Part shown: piece after piece, positions 28,566 through 39,794 of the stretch | Layout: each line of letters begins with the position of its first letter | How positions within the stretch are numbered: the first letter of the stretch is position 1 | NCBI GenBank assembly: GCA_944391685.1 | Contig: CALXUM010000009.1 | Span: forward strand, 1-64,000 | Direction of reading: 5' to 3' | Source of the DNA: an uncultured Alphaproteobacteria bacterium | Lineage (GTDB): Bacteria > Pseudomonadota > Alphaproteobacteria > RF32 > CAG-239 | Length of the DNA stretch: 64,000 nucleotides | The notes under the pieces: model-generated | Seen by the model: the letters and a program-made list of their open reading frames with translations, nothing else | Database searches by the model: none | What the model was told of the DNA's origin: nothing | Made by a program: the position numbers and the translations under genes

Positions 28566-29924
28566 ATGCACGTTAAATTACCGTCAAAAATAGATGATAC
28601 TTTAAGATATTTGCGTTTGAAATTTTTGCCTAGAACGTTGTTTTTTAGAACTATGTTGTTGATTTTTATTCCGTTGATTGTGGTTCAAGTTGTTTCAGTT
28701 GTGGTGTTTTTTGATGGTAGCTGGAGTCGTATGGGTAGAAGGTTATCGGATAATTTAGCTGCAGATATGAATATGATTATTGAGTTGGTCAAACAAGAAC
28801 CAAAAAAAATTGTCCAATTTCAAAAAATGGCCGAACAAACATTTGGTTTAGAGTTTGAACATTATGATAATGACGAAAAGCATCAGGTCATAAAAAAAGA
28901 AAACAAGGGAAGTAGGTTGGTAATTGGCTATTTGGAACAAGCATTGGAAAGAGTTTTTCCGGAAGATGAGGCAGGAATATATCTAGGAAAAGGTGATAAA
29001 GATTTGGTGGTAACCATTAATACCGCAGATGGTTTGTTTAGGTTTGTTACTTCCAAGAAAAAGATTTTCAGCTCGTCAATATTTATGTTTGTGGTTTGGA
29101 TGGCAGGAACTTCAATATTATTATTTTTGGTAGCTGTTCTGTTCTTAAGAATTCAGGTGCGTTCAATTGCTGAATTGGCTCAAGTGGCTGAGGATTTTGG
29201 TAAGGGAATTGATAATAAAAATTTTAAACCTTATGGTTCTTCAGAAGTGCGTAAGGCTGCATTTGCATTTATTAAAATGAAAGAGAGAATTCAAAGACAA
29301 ATAAGCGAAAGAACACAAATGTTAGCAGGAGTATCTCATGATTTGAGAACTCCTTTAACCAGAATGAAACTACAAGTCACCATGATGCCTGAGATTGATG
29401 ATAAAAAGGATTTTTTGTCTGACATTGATGAGATGGAAAAAATGCTGGACGGATATTTGTCTTTTGTTAGCGGGGAAGCGGGAGAAAAATCATCTTTTGT
29501 TGATATGAATGAGATGATTTTGAGTATTATCAATAAGTTCCGTAATAAAGACGCTCTAATAAAGTATTCAACCAATGATCAGGTTAGTGCTATTCAGGGA
29601 CGTGAACAGGCACTAAAAAGAGCTTTAACCAATATTATTTCCAATGCTTTTCGTTATGGTAAAACAATTGCAGTTAGTTTGGAAAGTAATAATAAAAAAT
29701 TATCAATTTGCGTAGAAGATGACGGTCCAGGTATACCTGAAGATAAAAGAGATGATGTTTTTAAGGCTTTTTATAGGCTTGAAAACTCTCGTAATAAAGA
29801 AACTGGAGGTGTTGGTTTAGGATTGTCAATAGCAAAAGATGTTATCACATCTCACGGAGGAACAATAGAGCTTGGAGACAGTTCTATGGGTGGTTTGAAA
29901 GTTTTGATAAATATCCCTTTGTAA
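28566..29924 (+). CDS. EnvZ-like sensor histidine kinase
   Basis: 452 residues. Two membrane segments (about residues 27-47 and 170-195) flank a periplasmic domain of ~120 residues, then HAMP, the dimerisation helix with H-box AGVSHDLRTPLTRMK (His about 258), and an HATPase domain (N-box IISNAFRYG, DDGPGIP, GVGLGLSIAKD). GGAG precedes the ATG. Partner of the OmpR-like regulator 25 bases upstream. Confidence 0.93.
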   Translation: MHVKLPSKIDDTLRYLRLKFLPRTLFFRTMLLIFIPLIVVQVVSVVVFFDGSWSRMGRRLSDNLAADMNMIIELVKQEPKKIVQFQKMAEQTFGLEFEHYDNDEKHQVIKKENKGSRLVIGYLEQALERVFPEDEAGIYLGKGDKDLVVTINTADGLFRFVTSKKKIFSSSIFMFVVWMAGTSILLFLVAVLFLRIQVRSIAELAQVAEDFGKGIDNKNFKPYGSSEVRKAAFAFIKMKERIQRQISERTQMLAGVSHDLRTPLTRMKLQVTMMPEIDDKKDFLSDIDEMEKMLDGYLSFVSGEAGEKSSFVDMNEMILSIINKFRNKDALIKYSTNDQVSAIQGREQALKRALTNIISNAFRYGKTIAVSLESNNKKLSICVEDDGPGIPEDKRDDVFKAFYRLENSRNKETGGVGLGLSIAKDVITSHGGTIELGDSSMGGLKVLINIPL

Positions 29925-29937
29925 AAGATGAAAAGAT

Positions 29938-30909
29938 ATGGAAGATAAGTTTGATTTTTTGAATGATGATGTTAAGGATATAAGTTTGGAACTTGAAGCT
30001 GTTTCAGATGATGATGTCGTTGATGATCTTTCTGTTTTAAAAAATGAAAAAAAACAAACAGAAGATACTGAAAGTGATTTTGATTTAGATTCTATTTTAG
30101 GTAAAAGCGATAAAGATGCAGATGCTGAATTAGATTTTGAAGATACGAATAATGAAAAATTTTTTTGGGAGAATCCGCAAAAAGAGGATGAGTTAGGTAA
30201 TAATGATTTATCTGAAGATATAAACGATAATGTATCTGGTCAATCGGAAGTAAGTGTGCCTGTTGTTGGTGAACAAGATCGTGCTGAAAATATTGATGTA
30301 TCTGACGAAAAAAGTAATATTGATTTTGAGCCGGAAGAAGAATTAAATTTTGAACAAGAGGCTGTTGCCGAAGCAGAACAAAACACGGAAGAAAATTTTG
30401 ATCTTGAAACAGAAAAAGCGATTAAAGAAGAAAATAGTTTGGACGTTTCTTTGTCAGGAGATGAAACTTCGGAAATAGATGAAGCAGAAGTAAATGATTG
30501 GCAAGATAGTTCTGATGAAGTTGAAAATGATAATATTCCTTATGTGGAAGAAAAGCCGCAACAACCTTATGATATGGTTGAGGAATCTAATTTTGTGCAT
30601 TGGTACAGCGGAAATTCTTCCGAGCCGTTGTTTGAAATTACAAAAGATACGGAAAGCAGTATTATAACCGGTTCTGATGAATGTAGGTTAATTCATATAA
30701 ATGTCGGATATGATACATACGGATGGTTGGTTGAGTTTGATAACGGTGTTTATATGAGCTTGCCGGATGTAAAAATTTATCAATTACGTAATGGTGCTTT
30801 GCCAAGCCAAAATGGCGTAATAACATATGGAGCAAATAGGTTTGAATTTTCAGGAATAGAGCGAATAGTTGTATATGAGAGTGTTCGCTATTTCAGCTAT
30901 GGAGTGTAA
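29938..30909 (+). CDS. Acidic protein of unknown function in the two-component operon, 323 aa
   Basis: Not recognised. Residues 1-215 are extremely rich in Asp and Glu with little hydrophobic core (LELEAVSDDDVVDDLSVLKN), so probably disordered. The last ~105 residues (FVHWYSGNSSEPLFEITKDT through YVSVRYFSYG-like end) look like a compact beta-rich domain. It starts 13 bases after the kinase gene, so it belongs to the same operon and may be an output or anchor of that system. Confidence 0.8.
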   Translation: MEDKFDFLNDDVKDISLELEAVSDDDVVDDLSVLKNEKKQTEDTESDFDLDSILGKSDKDADAELDFEDTNNEKFFWENPQKEDELGNNDLSEDINDNVSGQSEVSVPVVGEQDRAENIDVSDEKSNIDFEPEEELNFEQEAVAEAEQNTEENFDLETEKAIKEENSLDVSLSGDETSEIDEAEVNDWQDSSDEVENDNIPYVEEKPQQPYDMVEESNFVHWYSGNSSEPLFEITKDTESSIITGSDECRLIHINVGYDTYGWLVEFDNGVYMSLPDVKIYQLRNGALPSQNGVITYGANRFEFSGIERIVVYESVRYFSYGV

Positions 30910-30910
30910 A

Positions 30911-30942
30911 AATAAAGTCCCTTTTGAAAAGGGGCTTTATTT
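30911..30942. terminator. Shared terminator between convergent genes
   Basis: AATAAAGTCCCTTTT / AAAAGGGGCTTTATT stem with T-runs on both sides. Confidence 0.85.
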
Positions 30943-31821
30943 TTATTCTTTTTTGTTGATAGGAAATATTTGAACATTTCCAGTTGTTGTGCCGGAGCTG
31001 TCATCTATTCCCGTATTTGCGGATGATGAAGTGCTAAAACCTTTTTTATTTGTGGAAGACGTTTTAGGAGCTTGAAGTTCAGGTGCTAAAGGATATGCAT
31101 TTTTAGGTAGGCGGATAATCATGTAACCGCTGCCACCGCCATAAGCCGGTCCTGATAAACCTATTGAATAATATCCTCCGATGTATCCGTAATCTAGGTC
31201 TATATAATCAATGGCAAAAACTGTTTTGACTGTAGTTTGTCCTATGGTTGTCATTTTGCATGTATAGCCGGCATCTTCCAACAAAACATGATTTACATTT
31301 TTGGCAAATAAAATCGATTGAGAAGGCGTACAATCAGGGGTTTGTCCTCCGTAGGTGAGATTATAATTTAGAATTAATTTGATTTTGTTTGCTCTTTTGC
31401 CAATAATTACATCAGTAATTTTTACGTGATCAATATATGCGTTTGTCGGAGTTATACCGCTGGTAATCGGCAAAGTAATATAATTTTCCAAACAAGTATG
31501 GGAAGCGGCGTCTGCTTGGCAAATCAGGGCTTTTTGGTAGTTGTTATTATCAAATAAATGTAAAAGACTATTATAGATATATTCTTTTGACATGGATAAT
31601 TTAGCCGGAGCACATTGATGAGAGCGGCAAACTACGATAGAGCTTGGAGAACGTAGTCTTTCAGGTTGATGTTCTTGAGCTTGTTGTTCATATTCCGCCG
31701 AGCTGGGAGCAAAAGGATCTGTTAGAATATCTTTTACCGTGCGTGTACGAAAATATTCACAACCGCTTATTAAAAGCAGGCTGCTTAAAAAGAGAACCTT
31801 GTGAGATATTTTATTTAGCAT
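30943..31821 (-). CDS. Lipoprotein, 292 aa, unknown
   Basis: Signal peptide with lipobox LLISGC (Cys about residue 21). The mature part has several Cys pairs, a glycine-rich patch (LSGPAYGGGSGYMIIRLPK) and a low-complexity Ser/Thr tail. AAGGT lies before the ATG. Surface or periplasmic location is likely. I know no family. Confidence 0.8.
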   Translation of the reverse strand: MLNKISHKVLFLSSLLLISGCEYFRTRTVKDILTDPFAPSSAEYEQQAQEHQPERLRSPSSIVVCRSHQCAPAKLSMSKEYIYNSLLHLFDNNNYQKALICQADAASHTCLENYITLPITSGITPTNAYIDHVKITDVIIGKRANKIKLILNYNLTYGGQTPDCTPSQSILFAKNVNHVLLEDAGYTCKMTTIGQTTVKTVFAIDYIDLDYGYIGGYYSIGLSGPAYGGGSGYMIIRLPKNAYPLAPELQAPKTSSTNKKGFSTSSSANTGIDDSSGTTTGNVQIFPINKKE

Positions 31822-31978
31822 TGTTTAACCTTTTACGTAAAATTTATTCTATATTAAGACAAAGATTATGAAACAACAAAGTTTTTTTTGCGGTTATTCA
31901 ATATATTTTATAAAAAAAAGCAAATTGTTGCATTTAAGTAATAAAAAAAGCAAAATACCTTAGTTCGGAGGTTAAAAA

Positions 31979-32431
31979 ATGAAATTGTTTATGGTGTTGT
32001 TGTTTGTGGTGATCGGTTCTGAAAATGTTTGGGCTAAGACAAAGATTATTGACGGAGACAGTTTGTTTATTGATGACAGAGAAATTAGATTGTCAGGGAT
32101 TGATGCTCCGGAGTTTTTACAAGTTTGTTATGATAAAAACGGTAAGGAGTATGAATGTGGTCAAAAAGCAAAAGATATGTTGGAAGCTTTAGCTGGAAAA
32201 GATATAAAATGCCAGGTTTTAGAGGTCGATCGTTATAAAAGGGAAGTGGCAATATGTTTTTCAAAGGGCAAAAATATTAATGAGGAAATGGTAAAAAGCG
32301 GATGGGCGGTTGCTTATACCGCTTATACGAAAGATTATGTAAAAGAGGAAGCTGAAGCTAAATTGGCTAAAAAAGGAATTTGGCAGGGACGTTTTATGAA
32401 ACCTGAATTGTATAGGGCTTTAAAGCGGTAA
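31979..32431 (+). CDS. Secreted thermonuclease-like (SNase) protein
   Basis: Signal peptide (residues 1-19, ending VWA) and a single staphylococcal-nuclease OB-fold. Seen: KIIDGDSLFIDDREIRLSGI then DAPE, and DRYKREVAICF, holding the Arg-Glu-Arg type catalytic residues; the end LAKKGIWQGRF is family-typical. It would cut nucleic acids in the periplasm or outside. GGAGG precedes the ATG. Extra Cys residues may give disulfides. Confidence 0.88.
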   Translation: MKLFMVLLFVVIGSENVWAKTKIIDGDSLFIDDREIRLSGIDAPEFLQVCYDKNGKEYECGQKAKDMLEALAGKDIKCQVLEVDRYKREVAICFSKGKNINEEMVKSGWAVAYTAYTKDYVKEEAEAKLAKKGIWQGRFMKPELYRALKR

Positions 32432-32467
32432 AAAAAGAACTTTTTTAAAAAAATACAGAGATTCCTA

Positions 32468-32495
32468 TTGACAGCGGCAAAAACTTATGTATATT
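32468..32495 (+). promoter_or_regulatory. Promoter for rplU-rpmA
   Basis: TTGACA (32468-32473) and TATATT (32490-32495), 16 bases apart, about 40 bases before rplU. Confidence 0.65.
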
Positions 32496-32536
32496 GCAAA
32501 GCAACGTTTTATGTTTAAAATATAAAGGTGGAAAAA

Positions 32537-32839
32537 ATGTACGCAGTAATTAAAACCGGCGGCAAGCAGTACAGAGTTACAACTGGTGATGTGCTGAAGA
32601 TTGAAAAAATTGCCGGTGAAGAAGGTAAAGAAGTTGTTTTTAATGATGTTTTGGCTTTAGGTGATACCATTGGAAATCCTTTGGTTGCCGGAGCAAGTGT
32701 TAAGGCTCAAATCTTAAAGCAGGCTCGCGATGCCAAAGTTATCATTTTCAAAAAGAAAAGAAGACAAAATTATCGCCGTAAAAATGGTCACAGACAATCA
32801 ATTACATTAGTAAAAATTACTGATGTTTGCGGTAAGTAA
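32537..32839 (+). CDS. rplU: 50S ribosomal protein L21
   Basis: MYAVIKTGGKQYRV start and KKKRRQNYRRKNGHRQ end are diagnostic. 100 residues. I use the ATG at 32537 with AGGTGGA upstream; a GTG three codons earlier is less likely. rpmA follows after 22 bases, the universal pair. Confidence 0.97.
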   Translation: MYAVIKTGGKQYRVTTGDVLKIEKIAGEEGKEVVFNDVLALGDTIGNPLVAGASVKAQILKQARDAKVIIFKKKRRQNYRRKNGHRQSITLVKITDVCGK

Positions 32840-32861
32840 GAAGTTTTAAGGAGAAATAGTC

Positions 32862-33116
32862 ATGGCACATAAAAAATCAGGCGGTAGCTCTGCAAACGGA
32901 CGCGATTCAATCGGACGTCGTTTAGGACTCAAAAAATCAGGCGGTCAATGTGTAATTCCTGGTAACATTATTGTTCGTCAACGCGGAACACAATATCATC
33001 CTGGTGCAAATGTTGGTATGGGTAAAGATCATACTTTGTTTGCTCTTTGTGAAGGAAAAGTTGAGTTTTCAAAGAAGGCAGGCGACAGAACCGTGGTTTC
33101 GGTTGTTACCGAATAA
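32862..33116 (+). CDS. rpmA: 50S ribosomal protein L27
   Basis: [20 protein letters not shown] and the [15 protein letters not shown] motif. 84 residues, starting directly with MAHKK, so no cleaved Firmicutes-type leader. AAGGAG precedes the ATG. Confidence 0.98.
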   Translation: MAHKKSGGSSANGRDSIGRRLGLKKSGGQCVIPGNIIVRQRGTQYHPGANVGMGKDHTLFALCEGKVEFSKKAGDRTVVSVVTE

Positions 33117-33193
33117 GTTCAATATGTTTGAATTTTATGCAAAGGGGATGCGAATACATCCCCTTTACTTTTCAAATGAAAGCTTTATCTTAA

Positions 33194-34273
<1,080 letters not shown>

Positions 34274-34293
34274 ATTCATAGGAGTAAATTAAA

Positions 34294-34668
34294 TTGGTTA
34301 AAACGGCTAAAAAAGCGGTACAGAGTGAAGAAAGCGAACGTATTTTAGATATTGCTATTAAGGCGCTTGATGAAGGAAAAGCAGAAAATATTGTGGTTAT
34401 TGATTTGCAGGGAAAGACTTCTATCGCAAGTTATATGGTTGTTGCCAGCGGAACATCGCAAAGACATGTGGCAGCTTTGACCGAACAAGTACAGTTGAAA
34501 TTAAAATCTGCAGGTTTTAAGTCATCAAGTGAAGGGGAAGAAAAAGCAGATTGGGTCTTAATAGATGCTTTTGATGTTATAATACATATTTTTAAGCCGG
34601 AAGTGAGAGAGTTTTATAGTTTGGAAAAAATGTGGTCTTCTGTGGCTGAAATAAGAAAATTAAGTTAA
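34294..34668 (+). CDS. rsfS: Ribosome silencing factor RsfS
   Basis: Binds L14 and blocks subunit joining in starvation. Seen: IVVIDLQGKTSIASYMVVASG and the C-terminal WVLIDAFDVIIHIFKPEVREFYSLEKMW. 124 residues. Start is TTG at 34294 with AGGAG upstream. In many bacteria it precedes rlmH, which lies next here but on the other strand. Confidence 0.94.
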   Translation: MVKTAKKAVQSEESERILDIAIKALDEGKAENIVVIDLQGKTSIASYMVVASGTSQRHVAALTEQVQLKLKSAGFKSSSEGEEKADWVLIDAFDVIIHIFKPEVREFYSLEKMWSSVAEIRKLS

Positions 34669-34671
34669 TAA

Positions 34672-34704
34672 AATAAAGGCTCTTTTTGAAAAAAGAGCCT
34701 TTAT
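34672..34704. terminator. Shared terminator of rsfS and rlmH
   Basis: AATAAAGGCTCTTTTT / AAAAAGAGCCTTTATT, nearly perfect symmetric stem. Confidence 0.9.
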
Positions 34705-35145
34705 TTATTCACGATGATATGGATGACCGTTAATTATGGTTTGAATACGATAAATTTGTTCACATAAAACAGCCCTCATTAACATATGAGGTAAAGTTAA
34801 TTTACCGAAGGAAAGCAAGAGATCAGCTTTATCGCGAGTGGATTGAATATGTCCATCAGCTCCTCCAATTAAAAAACAAATTTCAGATGTTCCATTATTC
34901 AACCAATTTTCAATTTTATGAGCTAATTCTATTGATTTTAAGTTTTCTCCTCTTTCGTCGAGGACAATAACCTTTGAGCCGTGAGGGATTGATGATTGTA
35001 AAAATTTTGCTTCATCTTCTTGGGTAGAATTATCTTTTTCTTTGATAGTAATATCCCATCCGGAGCGTTTTATATATTCGGATATAATTGCAGCTTCGGG
35101 AGAATTTTTTTTGCATTTACCTATGGCAAGAATTGTTATTTTCAT
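34705..35145 (-). CDS. rlmH: 23S rRNA pseudouridine1915 N3-methyltransferase RlmH
   Basis: SPOUT methyltransferase with knotted C-terminus. Seen: MKITILAIGK start, VIVLDERGENLKSIELA, FLIGGADGH and LTLPHMLMRAVLCEQIYRIQ...HPYHRE. 146 residues. The ATG at 35145 overlaps the stop of the phosphate transporter gene (ATGA), so they are coupled; a longer frame start is spurious. Confidence 0.95.
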   Translation of the reverse strand: MKITILAIGKCKKNSPEAAIISEYIKRSGWDITIKEKDNSTQEDEAKFLQSSIPHGSKVIVLDERGENLKSIELAHKIENWLNNGTSEICFLIGGADGHIQSTRDKADLLLSFGKLTLPHMLMRAVLCEQIYRIQTIINGHPYHRE

Positions 35146-36194
35146 ATGTATACCACCTGTCCAAATACATTTTGTAAAAAGAATAAAGAGACATAACATA
35201 TTAAAGCGGCAATGATTGGTGTGGTGATCCAGCCAATGGCAATCTTAGCAATTAATCCCCAGTTGAGATCATGTCCGCCTTTGGCAATGCCGATACCCAT
35301 AACGGCACCAATGACGGCTTGTGAACTTGATACAGGGACCAACGGCAAAGCCGGAAGATCGTGGGAAAGCAAAAAATGTTGTAATCCTTGAGAAGCAAAA
35401 AGGAAAAGCACTATTGATTGAGAAACAACAACAACCCACGCCATTAAAGGAGACATTTTCATGATGCCGTTTCCAATAGTATCCATAACCTTTTTAGAAT
35501 ATGTTCCAACACCGATACTTATGGCAACTCCTCCAATAAAAAATAATACTTGTGTGCTGTTAAGATAGAAAAAACTTCCAAAGTGTATTTCTTTCAGTGG
35601 ATTTGCTTCAACAAATACACCCATGACATTAGCAATGTTATTTGCACCAAGAGCGTAAGCTCCAAAGGCTCCGGCAATAATTAAGCCGATACGCGTATAA
35701 CAATCTTGTCTGATTAGATGCAGATGTGATTTGCGTATAATGGATTTAATACTCCAATAAATAAAAACGGCAATTATACCTGAAAGAATCGGGCAGAATA
35801 TCCAAGTTCCGACTATTTGACTAAGAATTGTTATGTCGGTGGGTTTTGATGAAAATAAGTTCCAACCAATGATTGCTCCAACGATAGCTTGAGAAGTTGA
35901 AATCGGCATTGAAAGTTCTACCATCCAAAAAATGGTTATAGCAGCGGCTAGAGCAGCCATAAAAGCTCCCGGAAGAGTGTTTATACTTCCTAAATGACCA
36001 AGAGTTTGTGATGCCCCAGATCCAGCATATACAGCTCCTAAAATTATAAATAAGGATGAAATTATTGTTGCGGTGCGGAACTTGACCATTTTAGTACCGA
36101 CTGCGGTGCCAAAAATATTAGAGGCGTCGTTGGCACCTAGGGACCAGCCTAAAAACAAACCAGAACTTAGGAATAAGAAGAATGTTAAATCCAT
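35142..36194 (-). CDS. PiT-family inorganic phosphate transporter
   Basis: Low-affinity phosphate permease driven by cations. Duplicate PiT signatures: GANDASNIFGTAVG near the N-terminus and GANNIANVMGVF in the second half, with about ten membrane segments. 350 residues, compact form. ATG overlaps the stop of the DUF47 gene by one base. The DUF47-PiT pair is a common phosphate uptake unit; coupling with rlmH looks incidental. Confidence 0.93.
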   Translation of the reverse strand: MDLTFFLFLSSGLFLGWSLGANDASNIFGTAVGTKMVKFRTATIISSLFIILGAVYAGSGASQTLGHLGSINTLPGAFMAALAAAITIFWMVELSMPISTSQAIVGAIIGWNLFSSKPTDITILSQIVGTWIFCPILSGIIAVFIYWSIKSIIRKSHLHLIRQDCYTRIGLIIAGAFGAYALGANNIANVMGVFVEANPLKEIHFGSFFYLNSTQVLFFIGGVAISIGVGTYSKKVMDTIGNGIMKMSPLMAWVVVVSQSIVLFLFASQGLQHFLLSHDLPALPLVPVSSSQAVIGAVMGIGIAKGGHDLNWGLIAKIAIGWITTPIIAALICYVSLFFLQNVFGQVVYI

Positions 36195-36853
36195 CAGATG
36201 TCTCTTTTAATAGTGAAAATAAGCAGTTCATCAATAAAGTCTTCGGCAATATCGGCAATGTCGGCAATTTGATTAATGAAAGAACTTAGTTGCATTTTAT
36301 TGGCAAGAGGAATATCCGATTCAAAAATACTTTTGCGTAAATTGCCTGAGCTTAAATCCGTTTCATGTTCAATAAAGTATACTTTTTGTGAATAATCACG
36401 AACAGAGCTTAAATCACGGAAAAATGCACGAGATGCTTTAGCCATATTTTCAGCACATTCGGCAACTTGATCACAGAGTTCATTTATACGATTATGATAT
36501 TCTTGAGGAATTTCCGGTTGTTCGATAAAAAACATATAGGCAACTTCATCAAATTTGTTGATTACGCGGTCAAGGTTTTCAACCAATTGTAAAACATCGG
36601 CCCTTAAATCGGGAATAAGGTTTTGTGAATATAATTTATTTTCTATATCACGGCGAAGATTATCTGCATCATGTTCGATTTGTTTTATTTGTTTGGAAAT
36701 TTTACGATAATCATCACTGCGACCTTCATTTAGAAAAACTTTTACAGCCTTTTTGAAACTCATCGCAGCATCAAGAAGTTTATCGTGAAAGAGGTCAATT
36801 TTGTTTTCTAATGATTTTGTTTTTGAGAATATAGAAATGTTTAGATGAAACAT
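36194..36853 (-). CDS. DUF47 / PhoU-like partner of the phosphate transporter
   Basis: All-helical cytoplasmic protein of the DUF47 (TIGR00153) type that accompanies PiT. Seen: helix-rich sequence with DYRKISKQIKQIEHDADNLRR and IEHETDLSSGNLRKSIF, the E-x3-D metal-binding style of PhoU proteins. I start at 36853 (MFHLNISIFSK), where AGGA is 9 bases upstream; the longer frame start lacks a ribosome site. 219 residues. Confidence 0.9.
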   Translation of the reverse strand: MFHLNISIFSKTKSLENKIDLFHDKLLDAAMSFKKAVKVFLNEGRSDDYRKISKQIKQIEHDADNLRRDIENKLYSQNLIPDLRADVLQLVENLDRVINKFDEVAYMFFIEQPEIPQEYHNRINELCDQVAECAENMAKASRAFFRDLSSVRDYSQKVYFIEHETDLSSGNLRKSIFESDIPLANKMQLSSFINQIADIADIAEDFIDELLIFTIKRDI

Positions 36854-37017
36854 TGTTGATGTCCTAGTTAAATTATAAGTTATTTTATTATACATTTTTA
36901 TTTATGAACAAATAATTTATATATTTTATAAAAGTTATAATTTTGGGCTTGTAAATTAATATAGTTTCGTTAAATTAATAGCTGTTGATTTATAATTTAA
37001 CTCGAGGATTTTGTATA

Positions 37018-37743
37018 ATGAATAAAATTAATGCTGTTTATGTTTCTTTGTTGGCATTGGTTGTTGCCGTTGCCGCATTGATAACGAGTGTTGTTATGGG
37101 AAAGAAAAGTGCAGAAACAGTTGACGTTGCTGCATCTTTGAAAGCTAATCCAGTTATGGTTGTTGAGGCTTTACAAGCATATGAAACACAAGTACGTGAA
37201 GAAGCTCAGAAAAAAGCAGAAGAAATGATTCAAAGTAAAATTGAAGAATTGAATAATAATGTAAATGACGGTGTTTTGGGTAATCCTGAAGGTGAAGTCG
37301 TATTGGTTGAATTCTTTGATTTTTCTTGCGGATATTGTCACAGAGTTTATCCTGTAATCAAAAATTTGATTGCTAAAAATGGTGATTTGAAAGTAGTGGC
37401 TAAACCTTTAGCTTTCTTGTCTCCGGTTTCTTCTTATGCCGCCAAGGCTGCCGTTGCTGCCAAGGAGCAAGGTAAATTTGCTGAAGTTTTCAGTGCTTTG
37501 TTTGAAAGCAAGGAGCCTTTAACAGAGGCTAAAGTTGATGAATTGGCTGTTTTGGCAGGGGTTGATTTGGCCCAACTTAAAACAGATATGAATTCTGAAA
37601 AAGTTCAAAAAACTTTGCAAGAAACCAGTGCCTTGGCCGGTGAGTTGCAAATTAACGGTGTTCCGACTTTAATTGTGAACGGAAAGTTAGTTCAAGCATT
37701 GGATGAAGAAATTCTGCAAAATGCCATAGACAAAGCTAAATAA
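37018..37743 (+). CDS. DsbA-family thiol-disulfide oxidoreductase (membrane-anchored)
   Basis: N-terminal signal/anchor (VYVSLLALVVAVAALITSVV), a ~60-residue helical spacer, then a thioredoxin-fold DsbA-like domain: FFDFSCGYCHRVYP (active CGYC) and cis-Pro loop INGVPTLIVNG. 241 residues. Acts in the periplasm, related to the BdbD/Com1-like group common in alphaproteobacteria. ATG at 37018 with GAGG. Many extracytoplasmic Cys-rich proteins encoded nearby could be its clients. Confidence 0.9.
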   Translation: MNKINAVYVSLLALVVAVAALITSVVMGKKSAETVDVAASLKANPVMVVEALQAYETQVREEAQKKAEEMIQSKIEELNNNVNDGVLGNPEGEVVLVEFFDFSCGYCHRVYPVIKNLIAKNGDLKVVAKPLAFLSPVSSYAAKAAVAAKEQGKFAEVFSALFESKEPLTEAKVDELAVLAGVDLAQLKTDMNSEKVQKTLQETSALAGELQINGVPTLIVNGKLVQALDEEILQNAIDKAK

Positions 37744-37763
37744 TTTTTTAGAATATTATGTGA

Positions 37764-37797
37764 AAGAGCGATAGGTTTGGGCTTATCGCTCTTTTTT
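37764..37797 (+). terminator. Terminator after the DsbA-like gene
   Basis: AAGAGCGATA / TATCGCTCTTTTTT. Confidence 0.85.
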
Positions 37798-37880
37798 GTG
37801 AACATTTTTTTCTTGGCTTGAGTTTTAGAAATAAAAACCTTATATATAAAAAAGATGTGTTTGTTGCTAAAAGGAATAAA

Positions 37881-39746
37881 ATGAAAATGGGAAGAAATAT
37901 TATTATATGGTTGCTGGCGTTGATTTTGTTGTCCGGAGCCATGAATATGTTTACTTCGGGAGCTGAAAAGGCAAATGCCGAAAAGTTGGCTTTTTCCGAA
38001 TTCATGAATCATGTTGAAAATAAAAAAGTGGCTGAAGTTACGATATCCGGAGCAAATATTTCAGGTATATATAATAACGGACAAAAATTTTATACGTATG
38101 CTCCATTTGATCCCAATATGGTTGAGTTATTGCGTAAAAATAATGTAAAAGTTACGGCTCAACCGGAAGATAATACTTCAAACACTTTATGGGGAATGTT
38201 AATTTCGTGGTTCCCTATGTTGTTACTTATAGGAGTTTGGATCTTCTTTATGCGTCAGGCAAATGCCGGGAATAATAAGGCTATGGGGTTTGGAAAATCA
38301 AGAGCAAGATTGATTGAAAATACTAAAAAAGTAACCTTTGCCGATGTTGCCGGTGCTGATGAGGCAAAGGAAGAGTTAGAAGAAGTTATTGAGTTCTTAA
38401 AGGATCCAGAAAAATTCCAACGACTAGGAGGAAAGATCCCCAAGGGTGTTTTAATGGTTGGTCCTCCGGGGACAGGAAAAACTCTTTTGGCAAAAGCTGT
38501 TGCAGGTGAGGCCGATGTCCCGTTTTTCTCAATCTCAGGTTCTGATTTTGTGGAGATGTTTGTCGGTGTAGGTGCAAGTCGTGTACGTGATATGTTTGCT
38601 CAAGCCAAAAAAAATGCTCCTTGTTTGTTGTTTATTGATGAGATTGATGCTGTTGGGCGTCATCGCGGTGCCGGCCTTGGCGGTGGAAATGATGAACGCG
38701 AGCAAACGCTTAATCAGTTATTGGTTGAGATGGATGGTTTTGAAGCTAATGAAAATGTTATTCTGATTGCAGCAACAAATCGTCCTGACGTATTGGATCC
38801 AGCATTGTTGCGTCCGGGAAGATTTGATCGTCAAGTTACGGTTACGAATCCTGATAAAAAAGGACGAGAGGAAATTTTGAAAGTTCATGTTCGTAAAGTG
38901 CCTTTGGCGAAAGATGTTGATCTGTCTGTTATTGCTCGTGGTACTCCGGGATTTTCTGGTGCAGATTTGGCTAATTTGGTAAATGAAGCGGCTTTATTGG
39001 CGGCACGTAAAAATAAGCGTAAGGTAACATCAAAGGATTTTGATGATGCCAAAGATAAAGTTTTGATGGGTAGTGAACGTCGATCAATGGCAATGGATGA
39101 AAATGAGAAAAAATTGACTGCTTATCATGAAGCGGGACATGCTGTTTGTTCATTGTTTGTTGAAGAAACCGATCCTATTCATAAGGCAACGATTATTCCT
39201 CGAGGAAGAGCTTTGGGAATGGTTCAACAATTGCCGGAAAAAGATCAATATTCTTATTCCAGAGTTAAGATGTTATCAAGATTAGTAATTATGATGGGTG
39301 GTCGTGTAGCCGAGGAACTGAAGTTTGGATCCAAAAAAGTTACGAGCGGAGCGTCCTCAGATATTGCCGCTGCTACCAATTTGGCTCGTTCAATGGTTAC
39401 GGAATGGGGAATGAGTGATAAGCTGGGGCCTGTTTTATATGCTGAAAATACGGGAGAAGTATTTCTTGGAAAGTCAGTTACTCAGAGTAAAAATATGAGT
39501 GAGGAAACAGCTAAATTGGTTGATGAAGAAATAAAAAATTTGGTTGTTAATGCTCATGCTGAGGCTACCAAATTGCTTAAAGAACATGAAAAAGATTGGG
39601 AAACGATTGCTCAAGCATTGATTGAATATGAGACTTTGACTGGAGATGAAATCAAAGATTTGTTAGCAGGAAAACAAATTGATAAATCTTCCGAATCTCC
39701 GGTAGGAGAAGAAAAAAGGACTCATTCATCCGTTCCTGAAGTTTAG
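37881..39746 (+). CDS. ftsH: ATP-dependent zinc metalloprotease FtsH
   Basis: Inner-membrane AAA+ protease. Two membrane segments (residues ~5-25 and ~100-120), AAA domain with [16 protein letters not shown] and RPGRFDRQ, then the zinc protease motif HEAGH. 621 residues. I start at 37881 with AAGGA; the frame extends further upstream without a ribosome site. tilS often precedes it in proteobacteria but is not here; glmM follows. Confidence 0.98.
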   Translation: MKMGRNIIIWLLALILLSGAMNMFTSGAEKANAEKLAFSEFMNHVENKKVAEVTISGANISGIYNNGQKFYTYAPFDPNMVELLRKNNVKVTAQPEDNTSNTLWGMLISWFPMLLLIGVWIFFMRQANAGNNKAMGFGKSRARLIENTKKVTFADVAGADEAKEELEEVIEFLKDPEKFQRLGGKIPKGVLMVGPPGTGKTLLAKAVAGEADVPFFSISGSDFVEMFVGVGASRVRDMFAQAKKNAPCLLFIDEIDAVGRHRGAGLGGGNDEREQTLNQLLVEMDGFEANENVILIAATNRPDVLDPALLRPGRFDRQVTVTNPDKKGREEILKVHVRKVPLAKDVDLSVIARGTPGFSGADLANLVNEAALLAARKNKRKVTSKDFDDAKDKVLMGSERRSMAMDENEKKLTAYHEAGHAVCSLFVEETDPIHKATIIPRGRALGMVQQLPEKDQYSYSRVKMLSRLVIMMGGRVAEELKFGSKKVTSGASSDIAAATNLARSMVTEWGMSDKLGPVLYAENTGEVFLGKSVTQSKNMSEETAKLVDEEIKNLVVNAHAEATKLLKEHEKDWETIAQALIEYETLTGDEIKDLLAGKQIDKSSESPVGEEKRTHSSVPEV

Positions 39747-39764
39747 AAATATTTTTAATAAACG

Positions 39765-39794
39765 TAAGCCGCAATGTTGCGGCTTATTTTTTAT
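39765..39794 (+). terminator. Terminator after ftsH
   Basis: TAAGCCGCAA / TTGCGGCTTA then T-run. Confidence 0.85.
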
